Assembly (NCBI GenBank): GCA_018657655.1
Contig: JABHWQ010000216.1
Location: 1 to 13,077 of the forward strand
Direction: 5' to 3'
Length of the DNA: 13,077 nucleotides
Source of the DNA: Chloroflexota bacterium
Lineage (GTDB): Bacteria; Chloroflexota; Dehalococcoidia; SZUA-161; SpSt-899
Shown: in pieces, positions 7,475-13,077 of the stretch
Numbering within the stretch: the stretch's first letter is position 1
Layout: each line of letters begins with the position of its first letter
Notes under the pieces: model-generated
Told to the model about the DNA's origin: nothing
The model's database searches: none
What the model saw: the letters and a program-made list of their open reading frames with translations, nothing else
Made by a program: the position numbers and the translations under genes

Positions 7475-9754
7475 GTTATTCTCTTTTTTTTCTGCGATCA
7501 TATTTAAAGAATCTGAATTCAGTTGTACGCGTGCTCCCTTGGGAATGGATACTACTTGCCAACTTTGGTTGGCATTAAGCGTCAGGGCATCTTTCGCATT
7601 GCGGGCCGATTCTACCAGAACCTTGACCTCAGCATCAAAGGATGTGGGGTTGTAAAGGTTGAGGGTGATTTTTGATCCCTCATGCTCAACCGACTCGAGT
7701 TCGATGTTGTCGAAAACGGTGACGTGGCCGGTATCAGTCTGAACGTAGATTCCCGGTATTTCCAACGTAGTCAGCATAAACGCCGTCTCGGGCCAACTGC
7801 TGGATCCAAAGAGTGAGCCACCGACCCCATCAGGACCTTCCCAGTCACTCAGGTTTACCCGTTCACACATCCAGCCCGGCTGCATATGTGAGCTCAGTGG
7901 ACGGTCAGCAAGTGACAGGTACTGAGGAATTCCATGGGCGATATCTTTTATGAGATCGAGTGCTACTTCATCGCCAGTCAATCTCCAGAGCCTGAAGAGA
8001 GAATCCCCTGAAAATGTGCAGATACCCGGTGCACCGTGTTTATTCTGAATATTGGCCCATACCGCGCCGGTACTGCGGGCATCATCCAGCCCAAGTGACG
8101 AATCGGCAGGGAAGGTATAATCGTATGACACTACCCAGGTAGCAGCCTGCCGAACCATATCTTTGGCGGCTTGTGCCCATTCAGGCGCTCCGGTTTTCTC
8201 CAAAAGAGCCACAAAGGACTCCACCAAAGCAAATGCTGCTTCAGAATCCGGAGCAGATAAAATCTCTCCCGGACCACCTGTGGTGATTCCTTTGAGGGCG
8301 AATTCATTGTAATACTTTCTTGCAGAAGCTTCGGCTACCTGCAGATAGGTGTTGTCATTAAAAAACTCAGAAGCAAGAACCAGTGCTCCCGGGACAATAC
8401 CTCCGGATGCTGAACCGCCAATGAGCAGTTTTCCGGTCTCAACATCGACCCATTGACCAAACTGGCCGGATTGTTCCCATAAACGGACAAATGCATCGGC
8501 GAGTTTTTTGAGAGCGTTGTTCCATGATTCGGGTACTTCCACTCCCTGTTTCTGGAGTAGATCAAGTTGCTTGATACCAAAGTAGAGCCAGTCACCGCTT
8601 TTACGCACCATGTGCAGATTGTGATTGTGCGGAACGTCTACCCCGTCGCTGTAAAACTTTTTGCCGTCGCCCAGCCCCATAAAGAATCCTGAGGGAGCTT
8701 GTGTTTTATCAAAGATCATTCCCAGATTGCGCATGGCTCGGGCACGTGTCTCGGCATTACCCTTTGCCAGCATCGGCAGCGACATTATACCGCCGCCAAC
8801 CCAGCCAATCTGCCAGAGAAAGCACAGTGGTTCACTTGCAGTCTCAAAGGTGGTATGGAAGTTGGGCGCCAATTTATAATAACCGTCCGCCTCTACCCAG
8901 TTGTCGCGGTTGTACTTCTCTTCGATAATTTTCCAGCCCGCACTATAGGGAAGTTTGCAGCGAGGTTCGGAGGTATAGAGTGAGCACTTGCGAAGATCGC
9001 AAAAACGGTCGAATAATCCCTGCAGTTGTGGAGCTTCAAAAACTGCGACCACAAGCTTGAGGGTGATTTCGTCACCCTCTGACCAGGCGACACCACGATC
9101 GTCGCTGGGGGTCTCCTCTTTGCAGTGATTATGGTAAAGCTCCCGCACCGACGGGGCGGTCAAAAGAAATCGGCAGGCGCCTTCTCCACAACGCTCTATC
9201 GTAAGTCCGTGGTTACCGAAGCGGGAGCCCTGCTCGGTAAAGAGTAAGAAGCCCTGCTTCTGTGAAGGGGAGTAAAATCCCATACAGGGAACTGATGTAT
9301 CGCCGGTGGTCTGCTCAATGCGCCCCGAATCCTTGCTCAACTGAGGAACAAATGTCGTGGTGGTCGGCATGTCAGGTCGGAACTCTGACTTCTCCTTCCA
9401 CATGGGAGGGTATGGCGTGTCATAGGTCTCGAAATTGTTCCCGTTATAGACTGCGCATGGCAGCATCGTATAGTTATCGTCCTGCCAGCCAGCAAACTCA
9501 AAGGCCACCCCCACCCCAGCAGAATCGATACTCCCAGAAAGCACTTTGAAGGTCACCTCCAGTTCCAGATATCCGGTACTGCCCACCTTGCTTTCAGATA
9601 CTTTCACAGCAGACTGCCATTGGGCACCGCCAAAGGAGACGGGCTGATCAGCTTCAGCCGTGGTTTCTTCCGTCAGGCAGTTCCGGTCGTAGCGTCGCAG
9701 AACCGGACTCATACTGCCGTCGAGTGAAGCAACTGTTTTCGGCAGATGATCCAT
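5714..9754 (-). CDS. Apparent in-frame fusion ORF: orphan (alpha/alpha)-barrel-like protein plus GH29 alpha-L-fucosidase
   Basis: One uninterrupted frame of 1346 codons. Residues 1-760 are an uncharacterised protein without a signal peptide. Residues 761-1346 are a complete secreted GH29 fucosidase that begins with its own Met and signal peptide. A signal peptide at residue 761 makes no sense in a single secreted enzyme, so these are most simply two genes whose separating stop is missing. The junction holds an A8 run (7484-7491). With seven A the upstream frame would end at a TGA overlapping the GH29 ATG (ATGA), and with nine A it would end at a TAA 1 nt before that ATG. The fusion may be a sequencing or assembly indel, a real mutation, or a product of slippage. 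The ORF start is well supported by AAGGAG 7 nt upstream and a TAATG overlap with the transporter stop. The two parts are described separately below. Confidence 0.6.
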   Translation of the reverse strand: MDHLPKTVASLDGSMSPVLRRYDRNCLTEETTAEADQPVSFGGAQWQSAVKVSESKVGSTGYLELEVTFKVLSGSIDSAGVGVAFEFAGWQDDNYTMLPCAVYNGNNFETYDTPYPPMWKEKSEFRPDMPTTTTFVPQLSKDSGRIEQTTGDTSVPCMGFYSPSQKQGFLLFTEQGSRFGNHGLTIERCGEGACRFLLTAPSVRELYHNHCKEETPSDDRGVAWSEGDEITLKLVVAVFEAPQLQGLFDRFCDLRKCSLYTSEPRCKLPYSAGWKIIEEKYNRDNWVEADGYYKLAPNFHTTFETASEPLCFLWQIGWVGGGIMSLPMLAKGNAETRARAMRNLGMIFDKTQAPSGFFMGLGDGKKFYSDGVDVPHNHNLHMVRKSGDWLYFGIKQLDLLQKQGVEVPESWNNALKKLADAFVRLWEQSGQFGQWVDVETGKLLIGGSASGGIVPGALVLASEFFNDNTYLQVAEASARKYYNEFALKGITTGGPGEILSAPDSEAAFALVESFVALLEKTGAPEWAQAAKDMVRQAATWVVSYDYTFPADSSLGLDDARSTGAVWANIQNKHGAPGICTFSGDSLFRLWRLTGDEVALDLIKDIAHGIPQYLSLADRPLSSHMQPGWMCERVNLSDWEGPDGVGGSLFGSSSWPETAFMLTTLEIPGIYVQTDTGHVTVFDNIELESVEHEGSKITLNLYNPTSFDAEVKVLVESARNAKDALTLNANQSWQVVSIPKGARVQLNSDSLNMIAEKKENNMITKKTKNILMATAVALACISPLAAKESKEDFGARMQWFEEAKFGLFIHWGSYSTLAGSWKGKQIDGYAEWIQAGADIPKAEYSEVAKRFNPSKFNAEEWIKTAKQAGMKYMVITTKHHDGFCLWDSKYTEYDIKDAAGVEKDLLGELSAACKKYGIKFGTYYSIIDWHHPTQKPASGDFWTKWGNPDWAGPNAKEEYVQYMKNQLKELVDRYDTQIFWFDGDWWKNWSMADGEDLYAYLREIQPTAIINNRVSKRNSSKIDFGTPEQFTPGTKLDYYWEACWTINHSWGYKEHDKNWKTTKQLVQKLVDINSKGGALLLNIGPTTEGEFPPGCLDRLAGMGDWLKTHSEAIYKTKFADIPLQDWGRVLQKGDTIYLHVFDWPADGKLTVAGLNADVQEVMLMNSEEKVSAENKGKSLLIRIPAKGSNEYSSVIKLVAAPGAIKTFELPDASLPLKEGDLVLSATKAEITGSGALKYEGENKNLGWWTSEDNVATWKQEVVIPGKFEVIFVYASKEGGSQFVLEAAEQSLTGTVKGTGGWEKYQELSAGVLTLPEITNYTFSLKMTEKKSEALFNLKAVILRPIHK
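7475..7501 (-). promoter_or_regulatory. A8 tract and internal ribosome binding site at the fusion junction
   Basis: On the minus strand this stretch runs from an ATG (7501) through an A8 run (7484-7491) and GAG to AATAAC just before the GH29 ATG. The end of the A run with GAG is a plausible Shine-Dalgarno 6 nt from that ATG. A shift of one base in either direction at the A8 run terminates upstream translation at or next to the GH29 start (TGA overlapping the ATG, or TAA one base before it). Runs of this length are known sites of polymerase slippage and of sequencing indels. Confidence 0.65.
7475..9754 (-). other. Uncharacterised protein region, likely beta-sandwich plus (alpha/alpha)-barrel, putative cytoplasmic glycan-active enzyme
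   Basis: I do not recognise the family of these 760 residues. They start at a well-supported ATG coupled to the transporter stop and show no signal peptide or membrane segment. Residues about 1-250 look beta-rich (YLELEVTFKVLSG, GVAFEFAGW). Residues about 270-670 alternate helices with Gly/aromatic-rich loops, as in six-hairpin (alpha/alpha)6 glycosidases: LWQIGWVGGG (313-322), SGQFGQWVDVETGK (429-442), LKGITTGGPGEI (487-498), DDARSTGAVWANIQ (557-570), MQPGWMCERVNLSDWEG (624-640). The tail (about 676-745) returns to beta-strand pattern. Acidic residues in the conserved-looking loops (D503, E505, D557, D558, D637, E639) are candidates for catalysis by inference only. Lying directly after a sugar symporter and before fucosidases, it probably acts on an imported oligosaccharide. 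An alternative is a non-catalytic relative of that fold. Confidence 0.5.
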
Positions 9755-9767
9755 TACACTGCTCCTT
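9754..9767 (-). promoter_or_regulatory. Shine-Dalgarno and TAATG translational coupling site
   Basis: AAGGAG (9762-9767) stands 7 nt before the ATG at 9754, and the transporter stop TAA shares its last A with that ATG (TAATG). This fixes the start of the orphan protein and predicts that its translation is coupled to that of the transporter. Confidence 0.85.
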
Positions 9768-11265
9768 CAGCGTCAGAAGGTGCCGATGACCTGGCGTCAA
9801 TTTCGTCACGGATTTCCGCGCAGCGCTTCTTGGTCAAGGGGTAGAACCAGATGGCCGTCATGGCAATCAGGAAGCCTGCCGGTTGAGAGATTACCAGGGC
9901 CAGGATCCAGAACTTGATGGTAGCAGGGTCCTGGATATCCAGTTTGCTGTCAAACCCGGAAGCCACCAGAAGAAACCCCTGTAAGCCCATGGCTACTCCA
10001 AGTGCCAGTTTGTCAGCAGTACTGAATACAGCGCTGAAAAATGCTTCTCGGCGATGGCCGGAGTGGAGTTCATCCAGATCGCATACATCGGCAAGCATGG
10101 AGTTGTTGATCATGGGCATGGTGTTGGTGAATATACCGATCAGAACACCGGTAATCAGGCAGGGCCATTGCATGGAGATCTCACCCAGGAAGGGAAGAGT
10201 GGTAGTCAGGAAGGCGCCATCGGCGTCGGTAAAAGTAAACCAGAGGCTCAAGTAAGCCACAGTACTCATGCCCAACAACGTCAGCAGGCATCGCTTCTTT
10301 CCTAGGTAATCCGAAAGCTTGGCGATAAGCGGCATTGCCAGAAAGCAGGAGATGTTGATGGAGTTGAAAAAGATGGCCATATAAGCTGACCCAACCTTTT
10401 GGTCGCCTTTGATGATGTGGTAGAGAAAGATGTACATGAAGAATATTCCGGTCACCGCCATACAGAACTTGGCTATGAAATTGCTCACCACAATCAGCCA
10501 GAAAGGCTTGTTGTGAAGCGTGAATTTTATCGCATCGAGAAAGCGGACTTTCTCTTCTTTTGGCGTATGAACAGCGGTTCCCTCCTTACAAAACAGGACT
10601 GAAGGAAGACCCGATAGAACCAAAAGTACAGCAACACCGGCACTGACAATAAGGACACCTTCTGAACCTTTCAGAGCCTGGGCCTTATCACCTTCCACCC
10701 ACATGCAGAGCGTCAGTAGCCAGGGTGTCAAAAGACCAGCTCCTGAATAGATAAGCTGTCGCCATTTGAAGAGATGCGTACGCTCATCATAGTCTGTGGT
10801 CATCTCGTAACCCATGGCGATGTGGGGAACATTAAACATGGTATAACCCACTGCATAAAGAAGACTGATCATAACGGACAGGTAGATAAATATAGACCAG
10901 ATCCACTCGTCACCGTTCGGGCCGGCGGCAGCCGGAGGATGCCAGATCGTCATGGTTAGGATAGCTGATACAATCAGGCCGGCCAGCATCCAGGGACGCC
11001 TCCGTCCCCAACGAGATCTTGTGTTGTCGGACAGGTGACCAATAATGGGATCAGATATAGCATCGAATATTCGAGGCAACGCTACAGCCAGACCGACCAT
11101 TGCAGCACTGAAATGAAGTCCATTGACGTAAATGACACTGACCAGGCTTACCGTTCCGTAGATGATGATATGATCGGTAGCCCCCCCCATACCCCACATA
11201 ACCCTCTTACCGGTGGATACATTCTTACGAGATGCACCTTCTTTGCTTACTTCATCTTTAGTCAT
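9754..11265 (-). CDS. GPH/MelB-family sugar:cation symporter (MFS)
   Basis: A 503-residue inner-membrane transporter with about 12 hydrophobic segments, usual for the glycoside-pentoside-hexuronide:cation symporter family. The family signature is clear in the loop after TM2: R65, D68 and D72 in PRIFDAISDPIIG, followed by LSDNTRSRWGRRRPWML. In MelB the equivalent R52, D55 and D59 take part in sugar and cation binding, so coupling to Na+ or H+ is expected. D31 in TM1 (GGATDHIIIYG) matches the region of MelB D19. The N-terminal 20 residues and the C-terminus (SSAPSDAEGAV) are hydrophilic and cytoplasmic. The position between a GH31 gene and fucosidases indicates import of a mono- or oligosaccharide released by the secreted enzymes, perhaps L-fucose-containing; specificity cannot be read from the sequence. 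The start has AAGG 8 nt upstream. The stop overlaps the next gene (TAATG). Codons 26-29 contain a G8 run. Confidence 0.93.
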   Translation of the reverse strand: MTKDEVSKEGASRKNVSTGKRVMWGMGGATDHIIIYGTVSLVSVIYVNGLHFSAAMVGLAVALPRIFDAISDPIIGHLSDNTRSRWGRRRPWMLAGLIVSAILTMTIWHPPAAAGPNGDEWIWSIFIYLSVMISLLYAVGYTMFNVPHIAMGYEMTTDYDERTHLFKWRQLIYSGAGLLTPWLLTLCMWVEGDKAQALKGSEGVLIVSAGVAVLLVLSGLPSVLFCKEGTAVHTPKEEKVRFLDAIKFTLHNKPFWLIVVSNFIAKFCMAVTGIFFMYIFLYHIIKGDQKVGSAYMAIFFNSINISCFLAMPLIAKLSDYLGKKRCLLTLLGMSTVAYLSLWFTFTDADGAFLTTTLPFLGEISMQWPCLITGVLIGIFTNTMPMINNSMLADVCDLDELHSGHRREAFFSAVFSTADKLALGVAMGLQGFLLVASGFDSKLDIQDPATIKFWILALVISQPAGFLIAMTAIWFYPLTKKRCAEIRDEIDARSSAPSDAEGAV

Positions 11266-11303
11266 AATATTTACCTTAGTGCCATTTAGTGATTAAATCA
11301 CAA
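11266..11303 (-). promoter_or_regulatory. Intergenic gap with a 13-bp dyad and the transporter ribosome binding site
   Basis: The 38-nt gap between the GH31 stop and the transporter ATG holds a perfect inverted repeat at 11289-11301 (arms GTGATT/AATCAC, one central base). AAGG (11274-11277) follows, 8 nt before the ATG. The dyad is AT-rich and has no following T run on the minus strand, so it is a poor terminator. A regulator operator or a weak mRNA hairpin is possible, but no regulator gene is visible. Confidence 0.4.
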
Positions 11304-13077
11304 TTAATTCATCCAAAGTTCAGAACATACCGGTATGCCACGAAATCCTTCTCTAATTGTGACTTTCTCTATATGTTCGGGCTTCATTTCATCGGTGCAT
11401 GCTACCTTTTCGGAATATATTGGTATCGTTGCCCCCTGCCGGACATAGACCGGCATCCGGGAGAGCTGTGAATTTACATCCCGCAGCCAGCGTTGCCCTG
11501 CCAGAGACTCACCCGTCCAGAAATCGACCCATTCGCCCGCAGGTAGATAAATGTCACGTATACCGTCATCACTCATCACAGGTGCCACCATAAACTCTTC
11601 TCCAAACATATACTGGTCATCTATATGCCAGCATGTTGGATCTTCTTCATCTTCCAGGATCAGCGCGCGCAATAAAGGCATCCCTGTTTTAGACGCTATC
11701 TCTGCCTGTTCAACAATATACGGAATCAGGGCGTAACGTAATTTCCACCAACTCCTGACGGTGTCTGAAACATTCGGGTACTCATAGGGTTCCCGCGGAG
11801 ATGTCCCATGATAGCGAAAATGAGATGAAAATACGCCAAACTGGGTCCAGCGCACATAGAGTTCATCTGAAGGCCAACTGTTCATAAAATCAGGAGAGCC
11901 ATGAAAGCCGGGCACGTCGTGGGACCAATAGGAAAAACCCGACAGTCCCAGATGCAAACCACCCTTGAGCGAGCCAGCCATCCCCTCCCAGGAGCTCTCT
12001 GCATCCCCGCCCCAGTGAACAGGATAACGCTGACAACCAGCCCATCCGGCTCTTGCCCATACCAGGGCATTCCCTTCACCGTAGAGCTCTTCGCTTATCT
12101 CGAAAGCAGCCTTCTGGTAAAGCAGCGCATAACGGTTGCGAAGCAGTGACGCAGGAAGCGAATGGTAGCTTGCCTGCATCGGAATATTTTCACCAAAATC
12201 AGTTTTGATGGCCGCTACACCCATTTGAAGCAGTGGTTTGAGAAGATCGTTCTTATACCAGTTGCAGGCATCGGGATTACTGAAGTCGATGGGACCACAT
12301 ATATCCTGCATGGAAAAATCGGAGCCGGCCTCGGCTGTAGCATCTACGCTGGGAAGATAGCCCATTTCCTCTGCATGAGCCGCCACATCACTCTTCCTCG
12401 ATATATCGGGGGTCTGCCAAAGCGTTATTCGATACCCTGCTTCCCGTAGCTCGCTGATGTACTGCTCCGGATTCGGAAATTTCTCCTGGCAGAATTTCCA
12501 GTCGCATACCCAGTCTTCCTTAAACCATCCTGTGTCAATATGCAGCACATCACATGGAAACTCCTCTTCGCGCAAACGCCGGGCCACAGTCGTGATTTCA
12601 TCCGGCGAAAAATAGCTCATACGACTCATCCAGATCCCATAACTCCAGAGCGGCACCTCTGGAGAAAAACCTGTAAGTGAGCAGTAGTTGCGCAGCACAT
12701 TCTGCAGGTTCCCACCGCCAATGAGAAACAGGTCAAGTCGGTCCTCCTCCACCATCCCTTGTGCTGACCGCGTTGAAATGTCGGCAAAAGAGAGCTGCGT
12801 TTTAGCGCTGGTGTGGACAAACAGGCCATACGGTCGGCTGGACATATAAAAGGGGACGTTCTTATACGTCCGAGCTGAGTTCACACCCAAACCGTCGGCA
12901 TTTTCCAGCGTGATAGTCCGACCGGACAGGTCCATCTTTGCAAAGCGTTCCCCTGTCCCTGCAAAACACTCATTGCCGCTGGCCTCAAGGGAAAAGAGTG
13001 TGCGCGTTACGGCACCCTCTTTTTCAACATAGGCAAGCGGAAGCGAGTCAGTCACCCCGTGGGCAAACATATCGTAG
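11304..13077 (-). CDS. GH31 family glycosidase, YicI-like alpha-xylosidase or alpha-glucosidase (5' end cut by window edge)
   Basis: The frame is open to the window edge (Tyr-Asp codons precede the Met at 13070), so the true start lies outside. Counting from that Met, 588 residues are visible. The N-terminal beta-sandwich remnant carries GTGERF (38-43) and a YKNVPFYMSSRPYG block like that of E. coli YicI. The (beta/alpha)8 barrel begins near 135 (VPLWSYGIWMS). The nucleophile is D291 in IKTDFGE and the acid/base D356 in HWGGD. The 65-residue gap between them nearly equals the 66 between YicI D416 and D482, which suggests about 125 residues are missing upstream. HIDTGWF replaces the YicI FDCFW motif at the sugar pocket, so the substrate may differ (alpha-xyloside, alpha-glucoside or other). 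After MPVYVRQGA only about 47 residues remain, shorter than in YicI. Whether it is exported cannot be seen. It probably removes side-chain sugars from the same glycan as the fucosidases. Confidence 0.92.
   Translation of the reverse strand, partial: YDMFAHGVTDSLPLAYVEKEGAVTRTLFSLEASGNECFAGTGERFAKMDLSGRTITLENADGLGVNSARTYKNVPFYMSSRPYGLFVHTSAKTQLSFADISTRSAQGMVEEDRLDLFLIGGGNLQNVLRNYCSLTGFSPEVPLWSYGIWMSRMSYFSPDEITTVARRLREEEFPCDVLHIDTGWFKEDWVCDWKFCQEKFPNPEQYISELREAGYRITLWQTPDISRKSDVAAHAEEMGYLPSVDATAEAGSDFSMQDICGPIDFSNPDACNWYKNDLLKPLLQMGVAAIKTDFGENIPMQASYHSLPASLLRNRYALLYQKAAFEISEELYGEGNALVWARAGWAGCQRYPVHWGGDAESSWEGMAGSLKGGLHLGLSGFSYWSHDVPGFHGSPDFMNSWPSDELYVRWTQFGVFSSHFRYHGTSPREPYEYPNVSDTVRSWWKLRYALIPYIVEQAEIASKTGMPLLRALILEDEEDPTCWHIDDQYMFGEEFMVAPVMSDDGIRDIYLPAGEWVDFWTGESLAGQRWLRDVNSQLSRMPVYVRQGATIPIYSEKVACTDEMKPEHIEKVTIREGFRGIPVCSELWMN

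Noticed and set aside
7499..7501. ATG at 7501 as the GH29 start
   Set aside because: No Shine-Dalgarno precedes it and it would add nine charged/polar residues before the signal peptide; the ATG at 7474 has AAAAGAG at 6 nt and matches the neighbour's leader.
11287..11303. The dyad as a CRP site
   Set aside because: The half-sites TGTGA and TCAC are separated by 5 rather than 6 bases and the outer base does not match, so CRP binding is not supported.
1..13077. CRISPR arrays, tRNA/rRNA genes, insertion sequences, phage or toxin-antitoxin genes
   Set aside because: No regularly spaced repeats, RNA gene motifs, transposase or integrase domains or terminal inverted repeats were seen; nearly all sequence is coding for glycan use.

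Overview
The window is one compact block of carbohydrate-degradation genes, all on the minus strand. It reads from the right edge leftward as: GH31 alpha-xylosidase/alpha-glucosidase (cut by the window edge), MelB-like sugar:cation symporter, a large uncharacterised (alpha/alpha)-barrel-like protein joined in frame to a GH29 alpha-L-fucosidase, a secreted parallel beta-helix protein resembling GH141, and a secreted GH95 alpha-L-fucosidase. Gaps between genes are 38 nt, a TAATG overlap, 16 nt and 29 nt. This, with no strong terminator seen, suggests a single operon that continues beyond at least the right edge.

Taxonomy is an inference. There are multiple fucosidase families (GH29, GH95, GH141-like), a GPH/MelB symporter instead of a SusC/SusD pair, and secreted enzymes with added F5/8C, Big_2 and CBM6/35-like modules. 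This mix resembles the Verrucomicrobiota/Kiritimatiellota/Lentisphaerota (PVC) group more than Bacteroidota. No rRNA, tRNA or taxonomic marker is present to settle it.

Functional reading: the three proteins with signal peptides (GH29, beta-helix, GH95) would strip alpha-L-fucose and related residues from a branched glycan outside the cytoplasm. The symporter would import the released sugar or oligosaccharide. The orphan barrel protein has no N-terminal signal peptide and probably acts in the cytoplasm; the location of the GH31 is unknown because its N-terminus is missing. Likely substrates are fucosylated plant or algal polysaccharides. No sulfatase is seen here, which argues weakly against heavily sulfated fucoidan, although sulfatases could lie outside the window.

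Most notable points: (1) the 1346-residue reading frame at 5714-9754 contains a complete signal peptide in its middle, and an A8 run just before the internal start is the only length of 7, 8 or 9 A that keeps the two halves in frame; (2) its first 760 residues are a substantial protein I cannot assign to a family; (3) the GH95 gene carries the signal peptide and first mature residues of its beta-helix neighbour, with 87 of 99 nt identical, so its N-terminus looks like a captured leader; (4) the GH95 has an F5/8C-like module inserted inside its N-terminal domain.
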